Shown here: one piece after another, positions 17,819 through 26,973 of the stretch
How the letters are laid out: the number at the start of each line of letters is the position of its first letter
How positions within the stretch are numbered: the stretch's first letter is position 1
DNA from: Planktomarina sp.
GTDB lineage: Bacteria; Pseudomonadota; Alphaproteobacteria; Rhodobacterales; Rhodobacteraceae
NCBI GenBank assembly: GCA_020630015.1
Contig: JAHDCF010000003.1
Location: 1-64,000, forward strand
Reading direction: 5' to 3'
Length of the DNA stretch: 64,000 nucleotides
Translations under genes and position numbers: made by a program
The notes under the pieces: model-generated
Seen by the model: only the letters and a program-made list of their open reading frames with translations
What the model was told of the DNA's origin: nothing
Database searches by the model: none

Positions 17819-19051
17819 TCAGTCCTCATCAATACGGATCAGCACAAGCAAGCAGACCGCTAATAGTTTCAAAGTAAGCGGCAAAGCCGCATAGAATATT
17901 GTCAAAGTCGTAAGGGCTTGTTGTGGCTGCGATTCCAACGTTGGATCAAACCCAGCTACCTCTAAAAGTGGAAATAGGATGATCGCAGCGAAAGCCAAGG
18001 TCGACTTATTCACGAAAGACCACAAACCAAATCCTTGTCCGCCAGATGGCGCAATTTTTGCAAGATGTGCGGCAAATAGTGCTGGCAAAATCGTGAGATC
18101 GGCACCTATGCTCGCGCCGGAGGCAATACAAATTAGTGCAAACCATATTTGGTCACCTTGCGATAAAAACAAAGCAAAACAAAAACTGCAAACAGCCAAG
18201 ACCATTGCGGAAAGAAGTGTTTTCTTCCCTCCAAATTGTTCAGAAGCTTTTGTCCACAACGGCGCAGCGAACGCACCAGACAGAAAAAACAGTACAAGTA
18301 GAGGCCCCTCCCAACCGGGGGCATCCAATCGAAAAATGACGAAAAACAAAAAAAGTGTTGATGAAACTGCGACAGGCATCGCGTTCACAAGGGCCAATAA
18401 CAAAAGTCGGCGTGTCTGCGCGTCTTTCAAAATCTCTTTGAACGGCGTTGGATCAGTGGAGATATCCCCTAGCCATTGATCGTGCATCCCTGCGGCGGCA
18501 AGCGCAACACAACCAGCAAAACCTACCGCAAACCAAACATAGGGAAAGGTCACAAAATTCGCCAATATGGCGGGGGCAACAGCCGCGATGCAAATCCCAA
18601 GAAGTGCACCCGTTTCACGCCAGGCTGCAACGCGAAAATGCCCTCCAGTCGTTGATTTGGCCTTTTGAATTCCTTGGGCATAGAAATTAATCGTGAGAAA
18701 ACTGAACGATGAAAACAGGCCGATCAAATTCAGAGCAAACCACCAAAGAGGTGAAAACAGCGGGTTAACTCCAAACAAACCAATCATTGAAATCGACATT
18801 ACAAATGCAGCAATGACCACTGCAAAGGGGCGAAAAGATCCTAAATTTTCAGAAATCCATCCAAATAGCGGATCTTGAACGGCATCAAAAAGTCTCAGCC
18901 AAAAAAGCACCGCCGCGATTGCGGTCAAAGTCAATCCAAAATTTTGGGCATAATATGGCGGTGCATAGATATAAATGGGCAAGCCCGCTGCAGAGACGAC
19001 GCCCCCAAAAAGCGAGAATGCCAAAAGCTTTTCAGGCCCCCAAATTTTCAA
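17819..19051 (-). CDS. MFS transporter, GPH-like
   Basis: About 410 residues with 11-12 membrane segments, starting IWGPEKLLAFSLFGGVVSAAG. The motif LFDAVQDPLFGWISE after the second segment matches the sodium:sugar (GPH) branch of the major facilitator superfamily (pattern D-x-x-x-D-P-x-x-G). TTG 19051 gives a 4-base TTGA overlap with the DUF1365 stop, matching the other junctions of this operon, and an AGGTAA site lies upstream. The alternative GTG at 19111 would give 430 residues and a 64-base overlap. The substrate is unknown. Confidence 0.8.
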   Translation of the reverse strand: MKIWGPEKLLAFSLFGGVVSAAGLPIYIYAPPYYAQNFGLTLTAIAAVLFWLRLFDAVQDPLFGWISENLGSFRPFAVVIAAFVMSISMIGLFGVNPLFSPLWWFALNLIGLFSSFSFLTINFYAQGIQKAKSTTGGHFRVAAWRETGALLGICIAAVAPAILANFVTFPYVWFAVGFAGCVALAAAGMHDQWLGDISTDPTPFKEILKDAQTRRLLLLALVNAMPVAVSSTLFLFFVIFRLDAPGWEGPLLVLFFLSGAFAAPLWTKASEQFGGKKTLLSAMVLAVCSFCFALFLSQGDQIWFALICIASGASIGADLTILPALFAAHLAKIAPSGGQGFGLWSFVNKSTLAFAAIILFPLLEVAGFDPTLESQPQQALTTLTIFYAALPLTLKLLAVCLLVLIRIDED

Positions 19052-19803
19052 CGACTTACCTGGTTTGATGGCGGCGAAGGGCGAACTCTGTATTTCGCAC
19101 CCTTCAACCACAGCTTTAGGGCTTGCCAGTGAATCAAGGTTTGCACACGTCTTGACCCGAATGGTCTTCTAATCGCTGACCAAACCAAAGATCCAAATGT
19201 GGCGCGGTGGCGTTTCCCGGTCAGCGTCGCAATTAAACCCTGGTTTCCGTTGTTATAATCAATCCAAATACCGATTTGATCCTTTTGGATATCAAATCGA
19301 AATGTATAACTGCCCTCAATCTTCTGAAATGGGGATACATAGAAGATCTTCTGCGCCACAAGCTTATCTGTTTTGGAGATAACGCCAAAGTCATCGTGAT
19401 GGCACAAATAAGAATGTCGTTCACCAAAGGTGTTTGTGACCTCAGCTATCACCACATAAAGCTCATTGTTGGTGTCAAAGCACATCCAAAAGCTTACTGG
19501 ATTGAACACATGCCCCCAAAACCTTGGTTGTGCCAATAACAATATTTGTTTGGCGCCTGGGATCCCGTGTTTTGCCAATACCGCTTCAACCCAAGCAACA
19601 CCTTGGCCTTTTGAGGGCTCACCCCCATGATCAGACGTGAACAATCCTGCCAAATTGAATTTTTCTTTTGAAAAACACTTTGGGTAAAATGCCAACTTTT
19701 TGGGATCGCACAAAATATAATCTATCGAGTAACGAAATGCGTTTTCGATTTCACCTTTCCGTCCGTGGAAAGTGTGCCCTTGTATATGATCCAAATATTT
19801 CAT
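19048..19803 (-). CDS. DUF1365 family protein
   Basis: 251 residues, the family's usual length. It shows GHTFHGRKGEIENAFRYSIDY at the start (H-x-R-x-x-x-x-x-F-x-Y), a central RFWGHVFNPVSFWMC and AEVTNTFGERHSYL, all diagnostic of DUF1365. In R. sphaeroides the homologue (RSP_1090) is reported to be needed for the singlet-oxygen response and relates to furan/branched fatty acid formation. Its biochemical role here is inferred from that. It overlaps the FAD oxidoreductase gene by ATGA and the MFS gene downstream. Confidence 0.88.
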   Translation of the reverse strand: MKYLDHIQGHTFHGRKGEIENAFRYSIDYILCDPKKLAFYPKCFSKEKFNLAGLFTSDHGGEPSKGQGVAWVEAVLAKHGIPGAKQILLLAQPRFWGHVFNPVSFWMCFDTNNELYVVIAEVTNTFGERHSYLCHHDDFGVISKTDKLVAQKIFYVSPFQKIEGSYTFRFDIQKDQIGIWIDYNNGNQGLIATLTGKRHRATFGSLVWSAIRRPFGSRRVQTLIHWQALKLWLKGAKYRVRPSPPSNQVSR

Positions 19804-21098
19804 TCAGCTGCCGCAAGAACACCCATTCGCGCGATAAGGCCGTTTGCGGCTTCTATCCCGGTCGTCAGGCCATCTTCGTGAAAACCATGGCGCATCCACG
19901 CCCCGCTGAACCAAGTATTATTGGCACCATTCCATCTTTGAATATCTTTTTGTGCTTGCAATGCCTCCGCATTAAAAACGGGATGATGGAAGGTACATGT
20001 ATCGTATACAAGGTTGGGTTTGATATCTCTTTTGGTATTTAACGTGACAAAGCAAGGATCATCCGCCGGAAGTGATTGTAAATTATTGACCCAATAGGTC
20101 AGGTCGATCCGATCAGATTTCTTGTTCTTTTCTTCGCTATAGATCCAGCTTGCCCAAGCAGCCTTTCGATTTGGCATAAGTGAACTATCACCGTGCAAGA
20201 TCATCTCGTTGGGTTGATATTTAACTTTTCCGAGGGCTGTTTTTTCCCTTGAGCTTGGATCATTCAATATGGAAAGGGCCTGATCCGAATGACAGGCAAA
20301 AATGATTTCATCAAATATTTCCCATTCTGATCCATGACTCATCACTTCTACACCACCGGGGATGCGACGCACCGCTTTCACTGGGGAAAACGGCCTAATT
20401 TCAACGCCAACACGTTCCAGTTCTGTCACCAAACGCGACACATATTCACGCGAACCACCTTTGACCGTGTGCCATTGATGCTGACCATTGGTGTTCAAAA
20501 TACCATGGTTTTTCATGAACTGAATCATGGCCGATGCAGGAAATTTCAAAATCTCATCAACAGGTGTCGACCATATCGCCCCGGTAAACGGTGTGAGGTA
20601 ATAATCTTTAAACCAGGCCCCAAGACCCATTTCTTCGATCAATTCACCAATGGTAAAATCTTTGGACGCAGCTATTTTTTCAGCGTCCACATTAAACCTA
20701 ATGATGTCACGCAACATCCCAGTAAATTTTGGCCGAAGGAAGTTTCGTTTCTGCGCAAAAATACGTTGAAATCCCATAAGACCGTATTCCAGCCAACCCC
20801 CTTCAATCGAAACACCAAAGCTCATGTCTGATGGTATTGTTGGGACATCCAATTCATCAAAAAGGTTAACCAAGTTAGGATAATTCACGTGGTTAAAAAC
20901 TAAAAAGCCCGTGTCCACCGGCAGGTCACCATTGCGGCCTGCGAAAACCGTCCGTGCGTGACCGCCCAGCCTCGCATCCGCCTCAAATAGCACTACGTTA
21001 CAGTGACCCTTCAACTGATGGGCGGCCCCAAGTCCAGTAATGCCACCCCCAACGATTGCGACTCTTTTCGGACCGTGGCCCGCGATTTCAAATGGCAT
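19800..21098 (-). CDS. FAD/NAD(P)-binding amine-oxidase-like protein of the RpoE regulon
   Basis: 432 residues. The N-terminus RVAIVGGGITGLGAAHQL plus VVLFEADARLGGHARTV is a perfect flavin amine oxidase/desaturase fold (FAD-binding then the R-x-G-G motif). The C-terminus NTWFSGAWMRHGFHEDGL closes the FAD site. It resembles the flavoprotein found with cyclopropane fatty acid synthase and DUF1365 genes (RSP_1091 in R. sphaeroides), and probably modifies fatty acyl chains. It is the first gene of the operon and divergent from rpoE, with a possible sigma-E promoter between them. Confidence 0.85.
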   Translation of the reverse strand: MPFEIAGHGPKRVAIVGGGITGLGAAHQLKGHCNVVLFEADARLGGHARTVFAGRNGDLPVDTGFLVFNHVNYPNLVNLFDELDVPTIPSDMSFGVSIEGGWLEYGLMGFQRIFAQKRNFLRPKFTGMLRDIIRFNVDAEKIAASKDFTIGELIEEMGLGAWFKDYYLTPFTGAIWSTPVDEILKFPASAMIQFMKNHGILNTNGQHQWHTVKGGSREYVSRLVTELERVGVEIRPFSPVKAVRRIPGGVEVMSHGSEWEIFDEIIFACHSDQALSILNDPSSREKTALGKVKYQPNEMILHGDSSLMPNRKAAWASWIYSEEKNKKSDRIDLTYWVNNLQSLPADDPCFVTLNTKRDIKPNLVYDTCTFHHPVFNAEALQAQKDIQRWNGANNTWFSGAWMRHGFHEDGLTTGIEAANGLIARMGVLAAAE

Positions 21099-21104
21099 TC
21101 AGAA

Positions 21105-21157
21105 TGATCCTTGCATGTGACTTATCTTTGATACGTCGCATACCAAGGGGTGGATTA
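21105..21157. promoter_or_regulatory. Possible divergent sigma-E (ECF11) promoters
   Basis: On the plus strand TGATCC (21105-21110) and TGATAC (21129-21134) are 18 bases apart. On the minus strand TAATCC (21157-21152) and TATCAA (21133-21128) are also 18 bases apart, so the two -10 boxes coincide. TGATCC matches the reported -35 of R. sphaeroides RpoE promoters. The minus-strand promoter would give a roughly 25-base leader for the FAD oxidoreductase operon; the plus-strand one a roughly 150-base leader for rpoE. The -10 matches are weak, so this is a proposal. Confidence 0.4.
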
Positions 21158-21293
21158 GTTTCAGTTTTCTATGCCATAGTAATTTTTGACTCAGACGAGG
21201 GCATCCACACCGATGTATATTATTTTTCCCGAAGCTTACCGCGATGGCCATGCGATACCATCTGCTGTGCAAGCTCAGAAAAATAGTGATCAA

Positions 21294-21860
21294 ATGAATG
21301 GAAAATCCAAGCCTGGTTTGAACAATTCCACCCAAACAAAATGGGTGGAGCAGATGGAGAAAATCCAAAATTCACAGGACCAAACTGCGTTCGCAGAATT
21401 GTTTAGCCACTTTGCCCCTCGTTTGAAATCATTCTTACTGAAATCCGGAGCCAGCCCTTCCATGGCAGAAGATATCGCGCAGGAAACAATGGCCACCGTT
21501 TGGCAGAAAGCAAAACTTTTCGATCCCACCCGCGCCAACGTTTCAACGTGGATTTTCACCATTGCACGTAACCGCAAGATTGATGTTTTGCGCAAAGAAA
21601 ACAGACCTGAACCAGAAGAACTCCCATGGGGACCAGCTGAAGAACCTGATCAGGCCGATGTGTTGGCATTGCAGCAAGAAACCGAAAAGTTATCTGAAGC
21701 ACTGGCTGATTTGCCCCCAAAACAAGCTGAATTGGTCAAAAAAGCTTACTATGGCGACCTTTCCCACAGCGAAATTGCAACAGAAACAGGTTTACCCCTT
21801 GGCACAATCAAATCGCGACTTAGGTTGGCGCTTGAAAGACTGCGCCACAGGATGACGTAA
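21294..21860 (+). CDS. rpoE: ECF sigma factor RpoE (ECF11, singlet-oxygen response)
   Basis: 188 residues from ATG 21294. It matches the R. sphaeroides RpoE pattern: AFAELFSHFAPRLKSFLLKSG, MAEDIAQETMATVWQKA, FDPTRANVSTWIFTIARNR (region 2), then PEPEELPWGP, LPPKQAELVKKAYYGDLSH and GLPLGTIKSRLRLALERL (region 4). This sigma factor directs genes for protection from singlet oxygen and organic peroxides and is held inactive by ChrR. The frame is open to 21186, but the start at 21294 matches homologues. It is followed 7 bases later by chrR. Confidence 0.92.
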   Translation: MNGKSKPGLNNSTQTKWVEQMEKIQNSQDQTAFAELFSHFAPRLKSFLLKSGASPSMAEDIAQETMATVWQKAKLFDPTRANVSTWIFTIARNRKIDVLRKENRPEPEELPWGPAEEPDQADVLALQQETEKLSEALADLPPKQAELVKKAYYGDLSHSEIATETGLPLGTIKSRLRLALERLRHRMT

Positions 21861-21867
21861 AAGTATG

Positions 21868-22518
21868 ATGATTAAACACCACCTTTCTGAAAAGCTTCTT
21901 TTGGCTTATTCATCAGGCAATCTGCCTGAGGCATTTAATCTTGTGGTCGCCACACATATTTCCATGTGCGACGAATGCCGCATAGCCGCCTGCGCCCATG
22001 ATGCGGTGGGCGGTGCGGTTTTGGAATCCTCCGATTGCGTCGAGATGGAACCAAACGCATTTGCAAAAACTTTGAAGCTGATTTCAGACCAAGATGAGCC
22101 AATGCTGAACGACATAAATATTAGACGCAGCGGCAAATCGCGTTTCCCAAAGCCTTTACAGGATTATGTTGGTGGCGACCTCAATGATGTGCGTTGGCGT
22201 TCCATTGGGATGGGTGTGAAACAATCGATCCTCAAAACAAGCAAAGAAGCCACAGTTCGTTTACTACGCATTCCTGCCGGTTCCGCCGTTCCCGATCATG
22301 GACACCAAGGAACGGAACTTACATTAGTTCTGCAAGGTGCCTTCGTTGACGAAACCGACAGATTTGGTCCCGGCGATGTTGAAGTGGCTAATGAAGACCT
22401 GAACCACATGCCAATAGCTGAGCTGGGCGAAGATTGCATTTGCCTCGCTGCAACCGACGCCCCGTTAAGGTTTAACAGCCTGATCCCGCGGATTGCACAA
22501 CCATTTTTCCGCATTTAA
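21868..22518 (+). CDS. chrR: Zinc anti-sigma factor ChrR
   Basis: 216 residues. The N-terminal anti-sigma domain has HHLS at residues 4-7 and THISMCDEC at about 30-38, giving the His-x(n)-His-x3-Cys-x2-Cys zinc site that binds RpoE. The C-terminal cupin has VPDHGHQGTELTLVL and CICLAATDAPLRF, needed in R. sphaeroides for sensing singlet oxygen. Two ATGs (21865 and 21868) are possible; the second aligns with the R. sphaeroides protein. It lies in one transcription unit with rpoE. In the known system ChrR releases RpoE when singlet oxygen is present. Confidence 0.92.
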   Translation: MIKHHLSEKLLLAYSSGNLPEAFNLVVATHISMCDECRIAACAHDAVGGAVLESSDCVEMEPNAFAKTLKLISDQDEPMLNDINIRRSGKSRFPKPLQDYVGGDLNDVRWRSIGMGVKQSILKTSKEATVRLLRIPAGSAVPDHGHQGTELTLVLQGAFVDETDRFGPGDVEVANEDLNHMPIAELGEDCICLAATDAPLRFNSLIPRIAQPFFRI

Positions 22519-22558
22519 CGGAAAAGTATTTTCAAAGAAATGAACCAAAGGTCCAGAG

Positions 22559-23023
22559 ATGAGAAATTTTTTGATTGCTAAAATAGGCGTCTTTGTTTTG
22601 GCAGCGGGTTTTGTAAATGCGGGTTCGAATAGCGAAACAATAAACACTCAAACTCCGAATCCGGTTGAGGAAACCATTGTACAGGTTGCTGAAACGGATG
22701 GGGGCTTAGAGATTTCAGGTGATCCAGTTTTAGGAGAAAAAGTATTTCGGAAATGCCGTGCCTGCCACAAGATTGAAGAGGGTAAAAACAGCGCCGGACC
22801 ATCGCTTTATGGCGTTTTCGGGCGGCCAGCAGCGGACGTAGAGGGATTTCGCTATTCCAAAGCGATGAGGGAATCTGGTTGGGTCTGGGATGTTCCAACA
22901 CTTACAGCTTTTCTCGCAAATCCACGCAAATCATTGCCACGCACAAAAATGGCATTTGCGGGCCTTAAAAAGCCAAAAGAGATTGAAGATATTATCGCTT
23001 ATCTTGCGACGCTTGACGACTGA
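22559..23023 (+). CDS. Class I cytochrome c (c550-like)
   Basis: 154 residues. Signal peptide (IGVFVLAAGFVNA), then a polar stretch, then a mono-haem domain with CRACH (about residues 66-70) and a distal Met in RTKMAFAGLKKPKEIEDIIAYL. The length and the LGEKVFRKC start are typical of soluble periplasmic cytochromes c2/c550. These carry electrons between bc1 complex, dehydrogenases and oxidases. It lies 40 bases after chrR in the same direction, so it may be in the RpoE unit or have its own promoter in the gap. Confidence 0.85.
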   Translation: MRNFLIAKIGVFVLAAGFVNAGSNSETINTQTPNPVEETIVQVAETDGGLEISGDPVLGEKVFRKCRACHKIEEGKNSAGPSLYGVFGRPAADVEGFRYSKAMRESGWVWDVPTLTAFLANPRKSLPRTKMAFAGLKKPKEIEDIIAYLATLDD

Positions 23024-23998
23024 TTATCGTTTCACATCAGCCATTAAACTGATCATTTCGAACATAACTGCCGCAGCAACTCGTGCTGTTATCATGTTGT
23101 TATGATCCCTCGTCGGCATCAAACAAACAACATCCCCACCAACGATATTCATCCCGCGTGTTGCCCGAACAAGTGCCAGCGCCTCGTCCACTTGGAACCC
23201 TTGTTCGCCGGGTTCCATGTTTGACACACCGGGGGCGACGACGGGATCAAGGCAATCCAGATCGAACGTGATGTAAACAGGCTTGCCCGCAAGGCGTTCT
23301 TTGATGCGGTCGATCGCCATGGCTAACCCCATATGCCGGTATTCTTTCATGGTGATGACATCATAGCCGTAATCATAAGACGGCTGCAGCCAGTCCATTG
23401 TACGGGGATTCCCGCGAATGCCGATTTGGACAGAATGATGCGGATCGACCTGCCCCTGATCGACCAGATACGCCCCCCAATGGGCTGCAGATTTTTTGGC
23501 ACCCAAGAAATGCGGAACTTTTGCAAATACATCCGTGTGCGCGTCCAGATGGAGAAAACACACAGGCTCACCACCGGCCAGCTTTCCACCCCCCAATGCC
23601 TGAACAATCCCGCCGGTGATTGAATGGTCGCCACCGATCGAAACGGGGCGCGCACCTGCGGTATCGATGGTTTTGTAAAAATCTGTGATCCGCTGAATTG
23701 ACGCTTCATTATCATTAAGCTCGGGCAATGGAACATCACCAAGATCATTGATGCGCGTCGTCACCCACGGATCAAACCCGAATTCCATGTGCACCCGTCG
23801 TGCCGTTGCGGAAACATTCCTCACGGCTCTGGGTCCAAGGTGTTGATCACGTTCGGTCGTTCCATTGCCACTGGAATGAGGGACACCGACCAAAGCAATA
23901 TCGGTTTTAGATGGGTCTGCCTCATGTGGGCATCGAAACAAAGTTGGAACTCCCCACCAATATAGATTTTCCATCATACGTTCTTCAGGGGTGCTCAT
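23024..23998 (-). CDS. speB: Agmatinase/ureohydrolase family protein
   Basis: 324 residues. The binuclear manganese site is visible: SIGGDHS, HLDAHTDVF and TFDLDCLDPVVAPGV, as in arginase/agmatinase enzymes. GTTERDQHLGPRAVR is typical of the agmatinase branch. Members hydrolyse agmatine to putrescine and urea, but guanidinobutyrate and guanidinopropionate hydrolases look alike, so the exact substrate is open. It overlaps rmuC by ATGA. Its stop abuts the stop of the cytochrome c gene with no spacing. Confidence 0.85.
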   Translation of the reverse strand: MSTPEERMMENLYWWGVPTLFRCPHEADPSKTDIALVGVPHSSGNGTTERDQHLGPRAVRNVSATARRVHMEFGFDPWVTTRINDLGDVPLPELNDNEASIQRITDFYKTIDTAGARPVSIGGDHSITGGIVQALGGGKLAGGEPVCFLHLDAHTDVFAKVPHFLGAKKSAAHWGAYLVDQGQVDPHHSVQIGIRGNPRTMDWLQPSYDYGYDVITMKEYRHMGLAMAIDRIKERLAGKPVYITFDLDCLDPVVAPGVSNMEPGEQGFQVDEALALVRATRGMNIVGGDVVCLMPTRDHNNMITARVAAAVMFEMISLMADVKR

Positions 23999-25143
23999 TC
24001 GCCGGGCCCTTTCAAGTTGACCACGTTGTCAGTCTGGCGTTCCAGTTCTTCAAAATCAAAGTTATCCAACTTATTTGCGCGCTTCCCTGCGCGTTCTGCA
24101 GCAACTGTTATGCCTTCGATATCTTTTCGCGCTTGCCCAAAATGTGTGTTCAGTTTGTCGACACGTTCGACAACCAATTCGACATCTCTGTGTAGTTGGC
24201 CAAGGGCCTTTCGAATAGCTCCAGCCTGTTCCCGCATACGCGCATCTTTTAAGATGGCCCGCATGGTATTTAAAGTTGCCATACACGTTGTTGGCGATAC
24301 GATCCAAACGCGCGCGTCAAAACCCGCTCTCACCAATTCAGGAAAATTCGCGTGCAGCTCCGCATAGACAGCTTCCGATGGCAAAAACATCAATGCACCA
24401 TCTGCCGTTTCACCGTCGATGACATATTTTTCAGCAATATCTGAAATATGTTTTTTTACAGAAGCACGCATGAATTTTGCTGCTTCGTTGGCTTCCCAAT
24501 CATTGGTGGCATTTCGCAATGCTTCGTATGCCTCCAATGGGAATTTACTATCAATTACAATTGGACCAGGCGGGTTGGGGAGTTGGATCAAACAATCCGC
24601 ACGCTTGCCGTTCGACAAAGTCACCTGCCAAGCATAGGAATCTGACGGTAAAGCTTTGGACACGATATCCTTCAACTGTATTTCGCCAAAGGCCCCGCGG
24701 GTCTGTTTATTTGAAAGAATGTCTTGCAGCGACAGTACATCCCCAGACAATTTTTGGATATTGTCTTGCGCCCTGTCGATGGCAACCAATCTTTGTTGCA
24801 ATTCACCCAGCGATTTTGCTGTGGTTTTTCCGCTCGTTTGCAAGTTTACATTCATCTGCTGCTGCACCGCCGCCAATCGCGCTTCCATCAGCTGAATCAT
24901 ATTCGTTTGTTGCGCTGCTTGCGCTTCAGCAACATGTGTTAACCCGCCTGCCAGTTGCTGTTGTCCATCACCAATTGCTTGAACGCGTTGATCCATAAAA
25001 GCCATTTGTTGGGACAAAGGAGCCGCCATTGCCGCAGAGCGCCCGGCGGCGCGTATCGCCAAAATCAACAAAATCAAGATAATCGCGACAGAAATCGCTG
25101 CGATTATCAACAGTATTTGAACAGATTCTGGCGTAAGTTCCAT
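23995..25143 (-). CDS. rmuC: DNA recombination protein RmuC
   Basis: 382 residues. One N-terminal membrane segment (LLIIAAISVAIILILLILAI), a coiled-coil region (about residues 40-130), then the RmuC nuclease-like core: SNKQTRGAFGEIQLKDIV, IDSKFPLEAYEAL, VSPTTCMATLNTMRAI. Bacterial RmuC limits DNA inversions and rearrangements. It overlaps the mutL stop by one base (TAATG) and the agmatinase start by ATGA, so the three genes form an operon starting at mutL. Confidence 0.9.
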   Translation of the reverse strand: MELTPESVQILLIIAAISVAIILILLILAIRAAGRSAAMAAPLSQQMAFMDQRVQAIGDGQQQLAGGLTHVAEAQAAQQTNMIQLMEARLAAVQQQMNVNLQTSGKTTAKSLGELQQRLVAIDRAQDNIQKLSGDVLSLQDILSNKQTRGAFGEIQLKDIVSKALPSDSYAWQVTLSNGKRADCLIQLPNPPGPIVIDSKFPLEAYEALRNATNDWEANEAAKFMRASVKKHISDIAEKYVIDGETADGALMFLPSEAVYAELHANFPELVRAGFDARVWIVSPTTCMATLNTMRAILKDARMREQAGAIRKALGQLHRDVELVVERVDKLNTHFGQARKDIEGITVAAERAGKRANKLDNFDFEELERQTDNVVNLKGPGE

Positions 25144-26939
25144 TAAGTGCGCCCAAACAGCTTTTCGATATCATTCATGGCCAGCGAGACATAGGTTGGC
25201 CGGCCATGATTGCATTGCCCGGAATGAGGGGTGGCTTCCATCTCTCTAAGCAGGGCATTCATTTCATCGGCAGACATACGGCGACCCGTTCTGACGGATC
25301 CGTGACAAGCAATTCGACTTAAAATCGCATCTATGCGTTTTTGCACTTGGTCTGTGGTCCCAACGTCATGCAGTTCGTCAACAATATCTAGGACCAAAGA
25401 TTTCACATCAAACTGTCCAAGAATTGCTGGTGTAAATTGTATCGCTATTGCACCAGACCCAAAAGGTTCAATGCCCAACCCCATCGTAGACATCATTTCA
25501 GCATGCCTTAGCAATAAATCACAATCGCCTTCAGACAATCCAACAATTTCTGGCACCAACAAAGCTTGTGTCTTTATTCCATTTTCGTGGATCTGCGCTT
25601 TGAGCTTTTCATATACCAATCGTTCATGGGCTGCGTGCGCATCCACAATCACCAATCCATCCTCGGTTTGGGACACGATATAGTTTTCATGAACTTGCGC
25701 ACGCGCGGCCCCCAAAGGCCCATCCACCTTTGGTAAATTGTCAACAACCTCCACCCGTGCTGAAGGTGCGTGTTCGAACAAAGCTTGGGTTTCGGCCAAA
25801 CGCATCGGTCTTCGACTTTGATCCATTTGATAAACCCGAGGTTCAGAATGAACCTGTATCGCACCAAGCGCCGCATCTGAAACAGTGGTCGAAGCACGAT
25901 GCCCTGCACCGGCCAAGGCATGTCGCAATCCAGACACCACCAATCCACGCACTGTTGCGGGCTCTCTGAAACGGACTTCTGCTTTGGCCGGATGAACGTT
26001 CACATCTACCCGGTCTGGATCGCAATCGACGAAAAGTGCAACGGCGGGGTGCCTGTCTCGTGATAGGAAATCCGAATAGGCTCCTCGCACCGCGCCCAAC
26101 AAAAGCTTATCTTTAACAGGGCGTCCATTCACAAAGATAAATTGCGCAACCGCGGCCCCGCGTGAATAAGTGGGCAAAGCGGCATAGCCGGTTAATTTGA
26201 TACCATCCCGATCCGCGTCAACCGGAACCGCGTTTTCAACGAAGTCGCGCCCCATGATTTGACCAAGTCGACCACGAAGCGCGGCAAACAAATCACCTTG
26301 TTCGGCTTGCACTTGAAAAACGGTTCGATTTGTTCCGACATCTCGCAATGAAAACCCAATGGATGGCTCTGCCATGGCAAGACGCTTCATCACGTCTGAA
26401 ATCGCTTGCGCCTCTGCTCGGTCGGATCTCAAAAATTTCAATCGAGCTGGGGTGGCGTAAAACAAGTCTTTCAACGTTATTCTTGTCCCTTGCCGCAAAG
26501 TTGACGGCCGGACCGGGTGCATTTTGCCACCATCCACAGTAACTTCAAATGCATCAAAACCATCAACACGACTGCAGATATTCAGGCGCCCAACCGCACC
26601 TAAAGATGCTAGTGCTTCCCCTCGAAAACCGAAGCTTTGGATGTTCAAAAGGTCTGAGCCATCAATCTTGCTGGTCGCGTGTCGCGCCAAAGCTAGGGGC
26701 AAATCCTGTTGCGATAATCCGCATCCATTGTCTATCACCCGGATCAGGGATTTTCCGCCATCGGCGTATTCAACTTCGATGCGCGTGGCACCAGCGTCAA
26801 TCGCATTTTCAACCAATTCCTTAATGGCAGAGGCCGGTCTCTCCACAACTTCACCCGCGGCAATGCGATTGATCGCATCTTCATCGAGCTGCCGAATGAT
26901 GGGGCGTTCTTCGCCTATTTTGGGGTTCATTTGGGCCAT
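25143..26939 (-). CDS. mutL: DNA mismatch repair protein MutL
   Basis: 598 residues. The N-terminal GHKL ATPase has IAAGEVVERPASAIKELVEN, NAIDAGAT, IDNGCGL and GFRGEALASLG. The C-terminal domain has DAHAAHERLVYE, close to the DQHA(x)2E(x)4E endonuclease motif, and CHGSVRTGRRMS with QCNHGRPTYV at the end. MutL couples mismatch recognition by MutS to strand removal and, in lineages without MutH, nicks DNA itself. Followed by rmuC. Confidence 0.95.
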   Translation of the reverse strand: MAQMNPKIGEERPIIRQLDEDAINRIAAGEVVERPASAIKELVENAIDAGATRIEVEYADGGKSLIRVIDNGCGLSQQDLPLALARHATSKIDGSDLLNIQSFGFRGEALASLGAVGRLNICSRVDGFDAFEVTVDGGKMHPVRPSTLRQGTRITLKDLFYATPARLKFLRSDRAEAQAISDVMKRLAMAEPSIGFSLRDVGTNRTVFQVQAEQGDLFAALRGRLGQIMGRDFVENAVPVDADRDGIKLTGYAALPTYSRGAAVAQFIFVNGRPVKDKLLLGAVRGAYSDFLSRDRHPAVALFVDCDPDRVDVNVHPAKAEVRFREPATVRGLVVSGLRHALAGAGHRASTTVSDAALGAIQVHSEPRVYQMDQSRRPMRLAETQALFEHAPSARVEVVDNLPKVDGPLGAARAQVHENYIVSQTEDGLVIVDAHAAHERLVYEKLKAQIHENGIKTQALLVPEIVGLSEGDCDLLLRHAEMMSTMGLGIEPFGSGAIAIQFTPAILGQFDVKSLVLDIVDELHDVGTTDQVQKRIDAILSRIACHGSVRTGRRMSADEMNALLREMEATPHSGQCNHGRPTYVSLAMNDIEKLFGRT

Positions 26940-26973
26940 ACCACAACAGATAGCATGACCCAGTACGATTCTT

